Origin: Apteryx mantelli
Lineage: Eukaryota > Chordata > Aves > Apterygiformes > Apterygidae
Direction of reading: 5' to 3'
NCBI RefSeq assembly: GCF_036417845.1
Contig: NC_090011.1
Span: 2,128,726-2,192,725, forward strand
DNA: 64,000 nt
Shown here: positions 20,542-36,869 of the stretch, one piece after another
Layout of the letters: every line of letters begins with the position of its first letter
Numbering within the stretch: the first letter of the stretch is position 1
Translations under genes and position numbers: made by a program
The notes under the pieces: model-generated
What the model was told of the DNA's origin: nothing
Seen by the model: only the letters and a program-made list of their open reading frames with translations
The model's database searches: none

Positions 20542-22536
20542 ATGGAGGAGGCGGGTGGGTGCCCGGGCCGGGCGCCGGGGCCCTTCGGGGCGCCGCTGCT
20601 CTGGGAGCGCCCGGGGCCCCTGGGCGACCTCGAGTACGTCGACCTGGACGAGTTCCTGCGGGAGCACGGGCTGCCGGCGAGTCCCCCGAGCGCGACCGCG
20701 ACCGTGACCGTGACCGCGACCGCGAGCGCCCCGCCGGTGCGTCCCCCACCCGGGGCCCAGGCGTCCGGGCCCTGCCCCACAACCCATGAGGGACCCAGGC
20801 GTCCGGGCCCCCCCTGCCCCACCCACTGGGGACCCAGGCGTCCGGGGCCTCACGCCACCCTGTACCCCCCCCCCCAACAGGGGACCCCGGGTATGTCCGG
20901 GTGCTCCCGCTCTGCCCCCATCGCCCCCTTCCCAGAGGGGCCCAGGCGTCCGGGGATCCTGCCGTGCCCCCGTTGCCTCCCCCCCCCACCCCGGGGACCC
21001 AGGCGTCCGGGGCCTGATCCCAAACCCGCAGCCCCCGGGGGACCCAGGCGTCCGGGTGCCCCCGCTCTGCTCCCATCGCCCCCTCCCTGGGGGGGGGGGG
21101 GGGGGGGACCCAGGCGTCCGGGGCCTGACCCCAAACCCGCAGCCCCCAGGGGACCCAGGCGTCCGGGCCACCCCTGTCCCCGTCCCCGGTCCCCGCAGAG
21201 GGAACCCAGGCGCCCGGCCCTGCCCCCCCCCGCCCCGTCGCGCCGGGGCCCCCCCAGGTCCGTGGGGCGGCGGGGGGGGGCCGGGCGCCGGGGCCCGGTG
21301 TGAGCCCTGGGCGCAGCCGCGGCGCCGCCCCGCGCCGCCCCCAGCCCCGGCGAGCCCCAGGAGGTCGAGGTGCTGCTGAACTTCGAGCCCGACCCCGCGG
21401 ACCTGGCGCTCTCCAGCGTCCCCGGCCACGAGGCCTTCGACCCCCGCAAGCACCGCTTCTCCCAGGAGGAGCTCAAGCCGCAGCCCATCATGAAGAAGGC
21501 TCGCAAGATCCAGGTGCCCGAGGAGCAGAAGGTGCGCGGCCCCGGCGGCCGGGGGGGCCCAGGCGTCCGGGGGGACCAGGCGTCCGGGGGGACCCAGGCA
21601 TTTGGGGGGACTCAGACGTCCAGGTGGGACCCAGGTGTCCAGGGAACCAGGGAGTCTGGGAGGGGCCCAGGTGTCCGGGGGGACTCAGATGTCCAGGTGG
21701 GACCCAGGTGTTCAAGGAACCAAGGAGTCCAGGAGGGGCCCAGGTGTCCGGGGGGACTCAGACGTCCAGGTGGGACCCAGGTGTCCAGGGAACCAGGGAG
21801 TCTGGGAGGGGCCCAGGCATCTGGGGGGGCCCAGGTGTCCAGGGGGCCCAGGCGTTCGGGGAACCAAGGAGTCCAGGAAGGGCCCAGGCGTCTGGGGGGG
21901 CCCAGGCGTCCGGGGGGCCAGGTATCCTGAGCAGGACTGGGGCATCCAGGGAACCAAGGAGTCCAGGTGGGACCCAGGTATCTGGGAGGATCCAGGCAGC
22001 TGGGGGGACCCAGGTGTCCGGGGACCCAGGTGTCCGGGAGGGGTCCAGGTGTCCTGAGCAGGACTGGGGCATCCAGGGGACCCAGGTGTCCTGGGGGGGG
22101 GGGGTGCAGTGGTGCCCAGGGTGGGACCCAGGTGTCCGGGGACCCGGGCAGAACCCCAGGGCCTGGACGGGCCCAGGTGTCCGGGGGGATCCAGGCAGCT
22201 GGGGGGACCCGGGCATCCAGGAGGGACCCAGGTGTCCGTCGGGGACCGGCGCTCGGGGGCGGGGCGCGCGTCGGGGGGGCCCAGGCGTCCGGGGACCCAG
22301 GCGTCGGGGCGCTGCCGGCAGGACGAGAAGTACTGGAGCCGGCGCTACAAGAACAACGAGGCGGCGAAGCGCTCGCGCGACGCCCGGCGCCTCAAGGAGA
22401 ACCAGATCTCGGTGCGCGCCGCCTTCCTGGAGCGGGAGAACGCGGTGCTGCGGCAGGAGGTGCTGCGGTGCGGCAGGAGCTGGGCCGCTACCGCTCGCTG
22501 CTGGCGCGCTACGAGGCCCGGCACGGCGCCCTGTGA
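20542..22536 (+). CDS. DBP: DBP copy 2 (probable assembly duplicate, frame disturbed)
   Basis: Exons 20542-20736, 21317-21531 and 22322-22536 correspond to copy 1. Exon 1 has one C fewer after GCGAGTCCCC and one extra six-base GACCGT unit, so its length is 195 rather than 190. Exon 3 lacks one G (GTGCTGCGG against GTGCTGGCGG), which shifts the frame inside the leucine zipper and loses the native C-terminus. The changes lie in GC-rich runs and look like consensus errors. DBP has no 5' flank here because the gap precedes it. Function is as for copy 1, if this is a separate gene at all. Confidence 0.75.
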
Positions 22537-23714
22537 CCCGGAACCTGCCCGGAACCGGGCTCCGGAACCGGCCGCCGGCCCGCGAACCACCCCGAATCGG
22601 CCCCGGACCAGGATCCGGAGCCAGCCTGGAAGGGGCTTGGCGAACTGGCACAACCAGCACCCGGCACCAACCTGGAACCAGCGTGGAGCTGGGATCCGGG
22701 ACCGGGATCCGGAACCGGGCTTGGGAACCAGCCCGGCACCAACCCGGAACTGGAATCTGGAACTGGGACTGGGCGCCAGCCTGGAACTGACCTGGAACCG
22801 GTGCGGACCCGGGATCCAGACCTGAAATCCAGAACTGGGATTCAGGACCGGCCTGGAGAGGGGTCGGGAAATCGGACTGGAACCACCCGGAACCTGGAAC
22901 CCGGCTCTGGGAATGGACCCAGCTCCGGTCCAGAACCAGGGAGGAGCCAGGATCCGCCACCAAGATCTGGAACCAGGATTTAGAGCCAGCCTGGAAAGGG
23001 GACTGGGAACCAGCCCGGAACCTGGAGCTGGATCCGACCCGGAACCGGGGTCTGGAACCCGGGAGGGAGGGGGATGGGGGGGTTCCCCGAGCTGGACTGT
23101 CCCCCCCGGACGCCTGGGTCCCTGCCCCTCCCCCCTGTAAATATTTATTCCCCAGCTCGAGGGCTGGTTCAGGCGTCCGGGCCCCCCCGCACCCTCCCCC
23201 GCTCTAACTGCTAGACTGCACTGCCCCTCCCCCCCCCCGAGGGGGCCCAGGCGTCCGAGTGGCCCCTCCCCCACCTCTAACCACTAGACCCCGCTGCCCC
23301 CCCTGCAGCCGTGGGGGGGGGGGGGCCAGGCGTCCGGGTGCAGCGGTGATGCCGCCCGGACGCCTGGGTCCTCCTGGAACAACAGGAAGTCGAGGGGTTT
23401 TGGGGGGGGGCGCCGGACGCCTGGGCCCCTGCGTGCCCCTCCCCCCCCCCAGGTTCCTCCCAGCGACCCATTTCCAGTTCAGGCCAGTAGCGTCGCTGGG
23501 AGCCGGCCCCCCCCCCCGGACGCCTGGGCCCCTTCCCCACCTCGGGACAGAAGCAAGCACGGCCCCTCCCCTCCCCCGAAGGGGCCCAGGCGTCCGGCCC
23601 CCCCAGCCCCTCCCCCCCTGCACTTTGACCACTTTAACCCCCCCCCCCCGCGCGAGGCTTTTCGGGGGGGTCGCGACCCCCGGGGGGGGCAGCGGGGGGG
23701 GCGATTTTGTACAG

Positions 23715-23720
23715 AATAAA
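23715..23720 (+). terminator. DBP: DBP poly(A) signal (copy 2)
   Basis: AATAAA in the same context as copy 1. Confidence 0.75.
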
Positions 23721-23970
23721 CCTGTGAACCCACCGGCAGCACACGCGTGGCGTCGCCGTCACGTGCACACGCGTGGCGTGGGCGTGCGCGGGTGCTCGCA
23801 CGTGTCTGCAGGGCGGGCCCCGTGGGCGGGTGCACACGCGTGTGCGTGCGTGGCCACGCGTGCGCCGTGGGGCCCCAGCGCCCATGTTGAGCCCCCCCAC
23901 ACGCGTGTGCACCCACACGCCTGCGTCACGCGTGACCCCGCCAAGGAGAGGCCTCGCTCCAGGCTCGGGC

Positions 23971-23976
23971 TTTATT
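23971..23976 (-). terminator. SPHK2: SPHK2 poly(A) signal (copy 2)
   Basis: TTTATT on the plus strand in the same context as copy 1. Confidence 0.75.
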
Positions 23977-24294
23977 GCATAGGTCGGCGCTGCGGGACAT
24001 GGGGGGGGGGGGAGCAGCAGCGGGACCCCTCCCCCCCCCGGGGGGCCCAGGCGTCCGGGCAGGAGCTGGGGGTGGGGGCAGGGCAGACCCGGACGCCTGG
24101 GCCCCCTCCTGCCTCGGGGGTTTCCCTAAATCCCCCCCCAACATCAGCAGCAGCCCGGGGGGGTGGGGGGGGATGGGCAGGGCAGTGCCCAAGGGGCCCA
24201 GGCGTCCCGGGGTGGGGGGGGGGGGGGATCCCCAGCACCATCTCCCCACAGACAACCCCCCCCCCAAGTCCCCATTTACCCCCAGGGCAGGGAG

Positions 24295-24588
24295 GGCACC
24301 CGGACGCCTGGGCCCCCCCAGTCCTGCAGCCACAGCTTTGCCACCCGGACGCCTGGGCCCCGCCAGTCCCATGGCCACAGCTTTGCTGCCCGGACGCCTG
24401 GGCCCCGCCAGTCCCATGGCCACAGCTTTGCCACCCGGACGCCTGGGCCCCCCCAGTCCCATGGCCACAGCTTTGCTGCCCGGACGCCTGGGCCCCCCCA
24501 GTCCCATGGCCACAGCTTTGCCACCCGGACACCTGGGCCCCGCCAGCCCCGTGGCCACAGCTCTGTCCCCCGGACGCCTGGGCCCCGC
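24295..24588. repeat. 45-bp VNTR in SPHK2 3'UTR, copy 2 (7 units)
   Basis: Same unit as 15245-15672 but with seven repeats, and some units end TTTGCCA rather than TTTGCCG. Confidence 0.9.
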
Positions 24589-27500
24589 TCAGGGGGTGGC
24601 GGGGGGCCGGGGGTGGGCGCCGGTGAGCAGGCGGGCCAGCCCGCGGTGGATCTGGGCCTGCAGCGGCCCGTACTCGACGCGCTCGCCGTCCACGGTGAGG
24701 ACGCCGCGGGGCGTCAGCGGCTCCAGGCGGAAGGCGCGCGCCGGCACCCGGCCCAGCTGGGGCAGCCGCGGCCCCAGGGCGCCCCGCGCGCCATGGCCAG
24801 CAGCAGCCGCGCCAGGGCGGCGCGCGACACCCCGGCCCGCACGTAGCACAGGTGGATGACGCCCTCGTCGAAGCGGGGCGCGCGGCGCCGCCAGCAGCTC
24901 GGCGCCCAGGTGCGTCTGGTAGAGCGCCAGCACCAGCACGAAGTCGCCCTCCAGCGTCACCCACGACGGCGGCACCGGCTGCCCCAGCGGCACCAGCAGG
25001 TCGTCCACGGGGCCGCCCGGCGCGTCCCCGGGCGGCGGGGCGTCCCCGGGCGTCCCCGCGGCGTCGCCGGGCCACGGGGCTTCGCCGGGCGCCTCCGCCA
25101 GGGCCTCCAGGTCGCCCGGCGGCGGCTCCTCCGGCGTGCCGGGGAGGCTGCGCGGCGCCTCCGGCTCCGGCTCCGGGCAGAGCCCCAGGTCGGAGACGGC
25201 GCGGGGCAGCGGGGCGGGCGGGCGGCGGCAGCGGCCCGGCGCGGTGACGCTGCGGGCCACGGGGCGCCGCGGCGGCGGCCCCGGCGGCGGCTCGGGGGCC
25301 GGCAGGTAGGAGAGGCGGCCGCGGTAGGTGTGCAGGGCGGCGAGGCGCACGGCGGTGCCCAGCGTGAAGCGGGCGGCGCCCATGTGCCGGTACTTCTCGC
25401 TCTCGATGTCGACGTCGGAGACGAAGCCCCAGGCGACGCTGAGGAAGGAGAAGCAGCGGGCGCCCGACGCCGTGGTCACCGACACCAGGTCGAGGGGCGA
25501 CAGGGCGCCGTGGCACAGCAGCACCGCGCAGTTCTGCAGCAGCTCCACGCCCAGCGCCGGCGGCAGCCTGCGGGGGGAGGCGGCGCGCGCCGGGCGGCGT
25601 CAGCGGGGACGTGGCTCCCGCGGGGACGCGGGCACCGGGACGTGGCACGCGCAGGGGTGCAGCGCGCATGGGGACGTGGCACGCACAGGGGGGTGTCAGT
25701 GGGGACACGTGGACCCGGGACGTGGCACCCGCGGGGATGCGACGCCTGCGGGGACGTGGCACCGGGACGTGGCACGCACAGGGGCGCAGCGCGCGCGGGG
25801 ACATGGTACGTGCGGGGACACGTCGCACACGGGGACACGGCGCTGGGATGCGGCACACGCAGGGACACGACGCCACGACGCGGCGCACGCAAGGGCACGA
25901 CACGCATGGGGACACGGCACCAAGACGTGGCACACGCGAGGACACGGCACGCGCGGGGACGCGGCTCCGGGATGCGGGGTGGCGCAGAGGGACGCGGGGC
26001 AGGGACGGGGGTCACACGCGGCGCAGGGGCCACGCGCGGCAGGACGGGACCCGCGTCGCGCACGGGGACGCGGGGCAGAGCTCAGGGACGCGGGGCCGGT
26101 GCCGCCCGGTGCTGCGGCTCACGTGGGGAGGTGGCCGTGTCCCCCCCGTGGTCCCCCCCCGCGTGTCCCTACCCGGCGTGGAAGTTGACGGCGCGGCCAG
26201 CGCGTTGCCGGAGCCGCAGGGCAGGATGCCCAGGGGCATGCGCAGGGCGGCCGCCCAGTCCCGCCGCTCCATCAGCCCGTTCACCACCTGCGGGGACGCA
26301 CTCAGCCGGACGCCGGGGCCCCTCCCGGACGCCTGGGTCCTCTCCCGGACGCCTGGGCCCCTCCCCGGACGCCTGGGCCCCTCCCGGACGTTGGGACTCT
26401 CTCTCTTAGGAAAAGGGATCCCCGGACACCTGGGTCCCTCCCGGACGCCTGGGCCCCTCCCGGACGCTGGGACTCTCTCTCTTAGGAAAAGGGATCCCCG
26501 GACACCTGGGCCCCCTCCCGGATGCCTGGGCCCCTCCCGGACGTTGGGACTCTCTCCCTTAGGAAAAGGGATCCCCGGACACCTGGGCCCCCTCCCGGAT
26601 GCCTGGGCCCCTCCCGGACGCTGGGACTCTCTCCCTTAGGAAAAGGGATCCCCGGACACCTGGGCCCCCTCCCGGATGCCTGGGCCCCTCCCGGACGTTG
26701 GGACTATCTCTCTTAGGGAAAGCGGACCCGGACGCCTGGGTCCCTTCCCAACCCCCCCATCCTAGGGAAAGGAGCAGGGTGAGATGTCAGCAGAGGTCCC
26801 CGGACTCCTGGGCCCAAGGGAGGGGGTTGGGGGGGTCCCGGACACCTGGATCCCTGGGGGGGGGTTGGGGGGGGGGTCCCGGACGCCTGGGCCCCTGGGG
26901 GGGGGTTGGGGGGGGGTTCCCGGACGCCTGGGCCCCCCGGTACCTCGAAGAGGAGCCCGTCGCCGGACAGGGTGACGATCCCGTCCCACTCGGCCAGGCT
27001 GATGCCCGTCACCAGCTCCCGCGCGTGGTTCGCTCGCTCTGGTGGGGGGGGGAAACGGGTCAGTGCCGGACGCCTGGGCCCCCCGGAGCCCCCAACACCC
27101 CCCCGGTGACCCCCAACCCCCATTGCCCCCCACTGCTCCCTGCGTTGCCCCCCCCAGACCCCCATTGCCCCCCTCGGCCCTTTATTGACCCCCCCAATCC
27201 CCCCCCCAGACCCCTCAGCCCCCTTATTCACCCCCCAGACCTCCCGCTGCCCTCCTCAGCCCCCCCACTGCCCCCCTACCCCCCCCAATTGCCCTCCCTG
27301 GCTCCCTAGTTGCCCCCCCAGGCCCCCCATTTGCCCCCCCTCGCCCCCCCCCAGGCCCATCGCCCTCCCACTGCCACATGGACCCTCCCAGAGCCCCATT
27401 GCCCCCCTGGCTCCCCCCTCCCTGCCCCCCTCAGCCCCCCATTTGCCCCCCATGGCCCCCTGTTGCCCCCCCTCAGCCCCCCATTTGCCCCCCATCACCC

Positions 27501-29155
27501 CCCCAGCCCCCCTGTTGCCCTCCCCGCCTCCCCTCAGCCCCCCATTTGCCCCCCCGGCTCCCCCCTCCCTGCCCCCCTCAGCCCCCAATTGCCTCCCTGG
27601 TCCCCCTGTTGCCCCCCAGGCCCCCCCCCTCGCCCCCAATGTGGCCCCCCCCCGCGGCCGCACCGGTCTGGACGAGGTTGAAGCTGATGCCGGCCTCGGC
27701 CATCATGGGCAGCACGTGGCTCTGGCACCACTGCAGCGCTCGGCCCCGGCCCCCGAACGGGTTCAGCAGCAGCAGCAGCCCGCCGCGGCCGCGGCAGCAC
27801 CGCCGGCGCCTCTGCGGGCCGGGAAGGGGGGCGAGGGGGGGGGGCGGCGTCACCCGGACGCCTGGGCCCCCGGCCCCAGAGGAAGGGCTGCGAGAGGGGA
27901 GATAAACTCCGGATCTGCCCCCCCCCGGGCAGGGGAAACCGCAGAGGGCTGGGGGGGGGGGGGGGGCCGGACGCCTGGCTCTCTTATCCTACGGGCAGCT
28001 GGCACTGCATGTCCCCCCCCAAAAAAAAACAGGGGGTGGGAGGGGCCTGAAGAGGCTCCACCCCCCAAAAAAACACCTGGGCAGGTGATGGGGGTGGGGA
28101 GGCGCCAGGAGGGACCCAGGCGTCCGGGCGGCGGCTTTCGGGACGGACTCGTTCCGCCTGCCGCGACCAGCCCCGGCGGGTGCAGCCCGGACGCCTGGGC
28201 CCCCTCCCGGGCCCCGGGGGATGTTGGGGGGGGGGGAGGGGAGGGGACACCTGGGTCCTTGGGAGTTTTGGGGTGGGGGGGAAGAGGGATGCTGGGCCCG
28301 GACGCCTGGGCTCCCTGGGCTGCTCTGGGAGAGGAACGCGGGGGGAGGGAGGGAAGCGTCCCCGGACGCCTGGGCCCGTCTGGGAGGGTGGCAGCATCCA
28401 GAGGTAGGAACAGGGAGTAAAAGGGGTCCTGGACACCCGGGACCTGTCCCATCCCGGACGCCTGGGCCCGTCTGGGAGGGCGGCAGCATCCAGGCGTTAT
28501 AACAGGGGGGCAAGGGGGTTCTCGCGCCCCGGACGCCTGGGCCCGCCTGTCCCGGACGCCTGGGCCCACCCAGGGGGGCGGCAGCATCCAGGAGTCAGAG
28601 CAGGGGATGAAGGGGGTCCCGGACGCCTGGGCCCATTGGGGGGAGCAGCAGCATCCAGGCGTTATAACAGGGGGCAAAGGGGGTTCCCGCGCCCCGGACG
28701 CCTGGGCCCCCCAGCCTCGCCCCGGACGCCTGGGCCCCGCGGCGCTCACCGGCGTCGGCGGAGAGGGCGATGCCGAGCACGAGGCACTTGATGGCGCGGG
28801 CCCACTTGTCGGCGAGGCGGCGGTTGTCCTCGTAGCGGGGCGCCTGGTCGACGCGGAAGGTGCGGGCGGCGCGCTGGCGGCCGCGGGGGCCGGGCCGGGG
28901 GCCGCGGGGCCGGGGCCGCGGCGGGTAGGCGTAGACGGCGAAGAAGGCGGCGGCGGCCAGGGCGGGGGCCCGGCTGCGCAGCGTGTGGCAGCCCACGACG
29001 TCGGCCAGGCGCAGCACGGCGCGCGGCTCGGCCTCGGGGCGCGGCGCCAGGCGCTGCACGTGCAGCTCCGTGCGCGTCAGGCTCAGGGCGTAGCGGGCGC
29101 CGCCGGCCGCCGGGTGGGCGCCGAACTCGCCGTGCAGCAGTGGCTCCTCGCTCAT
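24589..29155 (-). CDS. SPHK2: SPHK2 copy 2 (probable assembly duplicate, frame disturbed)
   Basis: Exons 29155-28750, 27811-27664, 27038-26944, 26287-26173 and 25567-24589 mirror copy 1. The first exon is intact (one V-to-I change, GVAL to GIAL). Single-base differences shift the frame elsewhere: one extra C beside the Leu run before NPFGGRG (exon 148 against 147 bases), one missing C in the GSGNALA exon (115 against 116), and compensating one-base gains and losses in the last exon, which stays 979 bases. All sit in homopolymer or GC-repeat contexts. This copy does continue into the RPL18/SPHK2 promoter region, so it carries the genuine upstream flank. Confidence 0.78.
26310..26720. repeat. 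Expanded 76-80-bp VNTR, SPHK2 intron 3 (copy 2)
   Basis: Five units of GACGTTGGGACTCTCTC-TTAGGAAAAGGGATCCCCGG with core copies, starting near 26387, 26467, 26543, 26619 and 26695. Copy 1 has a single unit at about 17495. Confidence 0.85.
28370..28735. repeat. Expanded GGCAGCATCCAG repeat, SPHK2 intron 1 (copy 2)
   Basis: Four to five units of GGGCGGCAGCATCCAGG, GTTATAACAGGGG and a core copy. The matching stretch of copy 1 (about 19205-19400) has fewer. Confidence 0.75.
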
Positions 29156-29989
29156 CCGCCCGCCCCGCCGCCGGGCGCTGCCGGCTCCGCGCGGCCCTGG
29201 GGGGGTGTGTATCAAAAAACAGCGTTAATTGGGGGAGGGGGAACCGCACATCCCCCCCCCCCCGTGTCCCACTCCCATCCTCGTTAGCTAACGAAGGCGG
29301 GGGAGGGGCTGCCAAGCCTCCTTTGATCCCCATCCCCAAGGCAGCGGTTGGGGGGGGGGGATGCAGGGTTTTGCCCCCCCCCCCCCAGGTTGGGGGACAA
29401 TATGGGGCCCCACAGAGCTGTTGGGGAGGGGGAAGCTCTTCCCTCCCCCATATTAACCCCCCCCCCGGGGCTCTTGGTCCCCCTCCCCATAGACCCTATG
29501 GGGCTGGATTCCCCCCCCGTGTCCCTCCCCAATTCCTTCACCCCCAGGCCTTGTTGTTCCCCCCCCCCACTAGGCCTCATTGACCTGGACCCCCCCCATA
29601 GACTTGACCCCCCCCAAACCTGGTTCCCCCCCGTCCCCCATCGGCCTAGACCCCCCCCATGGCCCCAGACCCCCCCCCCAGACCTCGGTCCCCCCCCCCA
29701 TGGCCCTGGACTTCCCCCCCCCCGGCCGTGTCCCCTCGCGGCCGCCGTCGCTCCCCCCCCGGTCCCCACCCTGTCATGGAGCCCCGTCCCGGGGCGGGGG
29801 GGGACACGGGGACATGGGGCAGGGGCGGCCCCCCCCCGGCGCCGACGCCCTTCCCCCGCCGAGCAGGTGCCGCGGCCGCGCTCCTCCTCTTCCTCGCTGC
29901 CGCCGCGGCCCCTTCCTCCTCCTCCTCCTCCTCCGCACCGCCCCCCGGCCCGGCCCGGCCCCGCTCCCGCCTTCCCGGAAGCGCCGCCG

Positions 29990-30775
29990 CCGCCGCCGCC
30001 GTCTTCTCCCGCCTTCCCCGCTCCAGCCAATCAGACGCCGCCGAGCCCCGCCGCCAGCCAATCAGACGCCAGCAGCCTGGGAAGCGGGGAAGCGGCGGCG
30101 CGGCCATGTTTGTTGCGGGCGGCGGCGGTGATGGGGGGGAAATGGAGGGTTGGCGACATCTTTGTTGAGGGCGGGGGGAACCTCGGCCGCCATGTCGGGA
30201 GTGGGCGGGGCTTCCCCCGTGTCAGCCAATGGGCACGGGGGAGGCCTAGCAACGGTTGCCAGGGAGCCGGTGCCCTCGCGGCCAGGTCGCGGGCCGCCAT
30301 GTTTAGTGTGGGCAGGGCCGGGCTTTCTAGGAATTGCCCCCGGGGCCGCCGTCCGGGAGGTCACGGGGAAGGCCCTATCCCAGCATGCCCCGCGCCTCCG
30401 CCAACCGCTGCGGCAGCCAGCTCTGGTTTGCGAGGGGAAAATGCCTTTTCCACCTCAAAGCCTGTCGTTTTGGCGACTCCCAGGCTTGCTTTAGCGGGAA
30501 CCGGAGCCCGGCAGCTGTTTCCAGCATCAGCGTTTGCACTGCAGCGCAATTAACACCGTTAATTAAGAAAGTTTTTCGCAGCGCGTACTCTCTTTCCTGC
30601 CCCTGCGTCTCTGTAGTCCTGCCTTGTTTTCATTGAGCGAGGGAGCTCTCCAGGATCATGGAGGGTCGCGGCGCAGAGCGGCCCGGAGGGGCCGCTTCCG
30701 GCCGCGGAGCGGAAGCCGGCGCGGCGTCGCTTTCCCATAACGCCCCGCGCCGAGCCTGCTCCTTCCTCTGTCGCC
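29990..30775. promoter_or_regulatory. Divergent SPHK2 / RPL18 promoter region
   Basis: CCAAT boxes lie at 30027, 30058 and 30226. YY1-like GCCGCCATGTT or related motifs lie near 30100, 30188 and 30293. A ZNF143-like TATCCCAGCATGCCCCGCG is at 30376, an X-box-like GAGGCCTAGCAAC near 30243, and ETS-type CTTCCGG and GCGGAAG near 30695 and 30709. A pyrimidine run CTCCTTCCTCT at about 30759 fits a 5'-TOP start for RPL18. SPHK2 and RPL18 are also head to head in mammals. The SPHK2 first exon must lie here or just left of it but could not be placed. The stretch 30400-30650 is less GC-rich and shows no gene. Confidence 0.6.
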
Positions 30776-30784
30776 GCCGCCGCC

Positions 30785-35347
<4,563 letters not shown>

Positions 35348-35351
35348 GGCC

Positions 35352-35357
35352 AATAAA
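35352..35357 (+). terminator. RPL18: RPL18 poly(A) signal
   Basis: AATAAA five bases after the stop codon, typical of the very short 3'UTRs of ribosomal protein genes. Confidence 0.9.
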
Positions 35358-35639
35358 CCCCCCGCTGCCGCCGCCGCCATCGCTGCCGCCTCCTTCCTCC
35401 GCCGCGGGCCCAGGCGTCCGGGACCCCCCCCCCCAACCCCCCCCACCCCACCGTGGGCCCAGGCGTCGTGGGGTGGGGGGATGCGACACGCACGTCCCCC
35501 CCGGTGTGGGGTGGGCCCAGGCGTCCGGGTCTGTTCCCCCCCCCCCCCAACGGGGGTTGGGGGTCCCGCTGTCACCACGGATTGGGGGGGGGGGGGGTAA
35601 GACACCCCGCTGGGGCGGGTCCGGGCGGGGGCGTTGGGG

Positions 35640-35835
35640 GGGGGGGGAAACCGGTCGGGGGGGGTGTTACGTAAGGCGGCGCCGGGCGGGGCCGGTTCAT
35701 TAGCGGGCGGCTTCGTTAGCGCCACGGCGGGGAGGGAGGGGAGGCCCCGGTGCCCCTCCCCGGCGCCGCGACGCGCAACCGGCACCTGCCGCCCGGCACC
35801 GGCACCCGCAACCCCCGCTGTCGCCGCGCTGCCAG
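35640..35835 (+). promoter_or_regulatory. Probable SULT2B1 promoter and 5'UTR exon
   Basis: After a core-containing spacer (35395-35530) the sequence becomes non-repetitive and CpG-rich, ending at a GCTGCCAG/GTGAGG donor (exon end 35835). The next acceptor in the right place is at 37897, just before the SULT2B1 ATG. The transcription start was not located. Confidence 0.45.
35667..35674. promoter_or_regulatory. Perfect D-box TTACGTAA upstream of SULT2B1
   Basis: TTACGTAA within GTGTTACGTAAGG. This palindrome is the core bound by PAR-bZIP factors such as DBP. It is the only full match I saw in the window and lies about 170 bases before the probable 5' exon donor. Confidence 0.5.
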
Positions 35836-35869
35836 GTGAGGGACAGGGGGCGGATGGGGGGCACCCGGC

Positions 35870-36790
35870 CCCGGTTTGGGGGGGGGGACACGGGGGGGGG
35901 GCACCTGGCACAGCCCTGATTCGGGGGGGGACCCGAGGGGAGGCGGCGCCCGGCCCCGATTCGGCGCAGCCCTGAGGCACCCGCGACGCCTGGTGCGGCC
36001 GCGGTTCGGGGTGACGCTGCGGCTGCGGGATTCGGGGCGACGCGGAGGCGCCTGCGACACCCGCGAAAGCTCCGGTTTGGGGCGGCACCGAGGCGCTCGG
36101 CGCGGCCGCGTTTTGGGGTGACTCGGAGGCACCTGCGACACCCAGCGAGGCCCCTTTTTGGGGTGACTCGGAGGCACCTGTGACACTCAGCGAGGCCCCT
36201 TTTTGGGGTGATTTGGAGGTCCCTGCCGTGCCTGGTGCAGCCCCATTTTGGGGTGACTCGGAGACACCTGGTGAGGCCCCGTTTTGGGGTGACTTTGAGG
36301 CACTTGCGGTGCCTGGGAAAGCCCCGATTCGGGATTTGGGGTGACACGGAGGCACCTGCGACGCCCGCGAAAGCTCCGGTTTGAGGCAGCCCTGGGGCGC
36401 TCGGTGCAGCCACATTTTGGGGTGACTTTGAGGCCCCTGTGACACCCAGCACGGCCCCATTTTGGGGTGACTCGGAGGCACCTGTGATGCCCGGCGCAGC
36501 CCCATTTTGGGGTGACTCGGAGGCACCTGGCGCGGCCCCGTTTCGGGGTGGCTTTGAGGCACTTGCGGTGCCTGGGAAAGCCCCGATTTGGGGTGACTCA
36601 GAGGCACCTGCAGCGCCCGGCACGACCCCGTTTTGGGGTGACTCGGAGGCGCCCGGCGCGGCCCCGATTCGGGGTGACTCAGGCAGCCGCAGCGCCCGGC
36701 GCGGCCCCGATTTGGGGTGACCCTGAAGGGAAACGGTGCCCGGCCCCGGTTCGGGGTGACTCGGAGGCGCTGGGGACCCTGGCCCAGCCC
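35870..36790. repeat. TTTTGGGGTGACTCGGAGGC minisatellite
   Basis: About 20 units of 35-60 bases built on GCCCCGTTTTGGGGTGACTC and GGAGGCACCTGCGACACCC in the probable SULT2B1 5'UTR intron. Confidence 0.85.
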
Positions 36791-36869
36791 TGCCGCGGCC
36801 CCGCTGTGGGGCGGCCCAGCCCCCCCCGGGCCCTGGGGGCTGTTGCCTGGTGCAGCCGAGCTGTGGGGC

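Larger units (their letters stand above)
20493..29640. repeat. Second copy of the DBP-SPHK2 block (about 9.1 kb)
   Basis: The whole interval aligns by eye to 11416-20292 in the same order and orientation, with near identity in exons and introns. Differences are mostly one-base changes in homopolymers and copy number of minisatellites. Copy 1 has unique sequence only on its left and copy 2 only on its right, the signature of two contig ends that overlap but were not merged. I infer a false duplication. Confidence 0.85.

Noticed and set aside
20542-29155. DBP and SPHK2 as true tandem paralogues with a decayed second pair
   Set aside because: The overlap pattern around the N gap, the near identity of introns and the homopolymer-type indels fit a false duplication better. 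Read depth would settle it.
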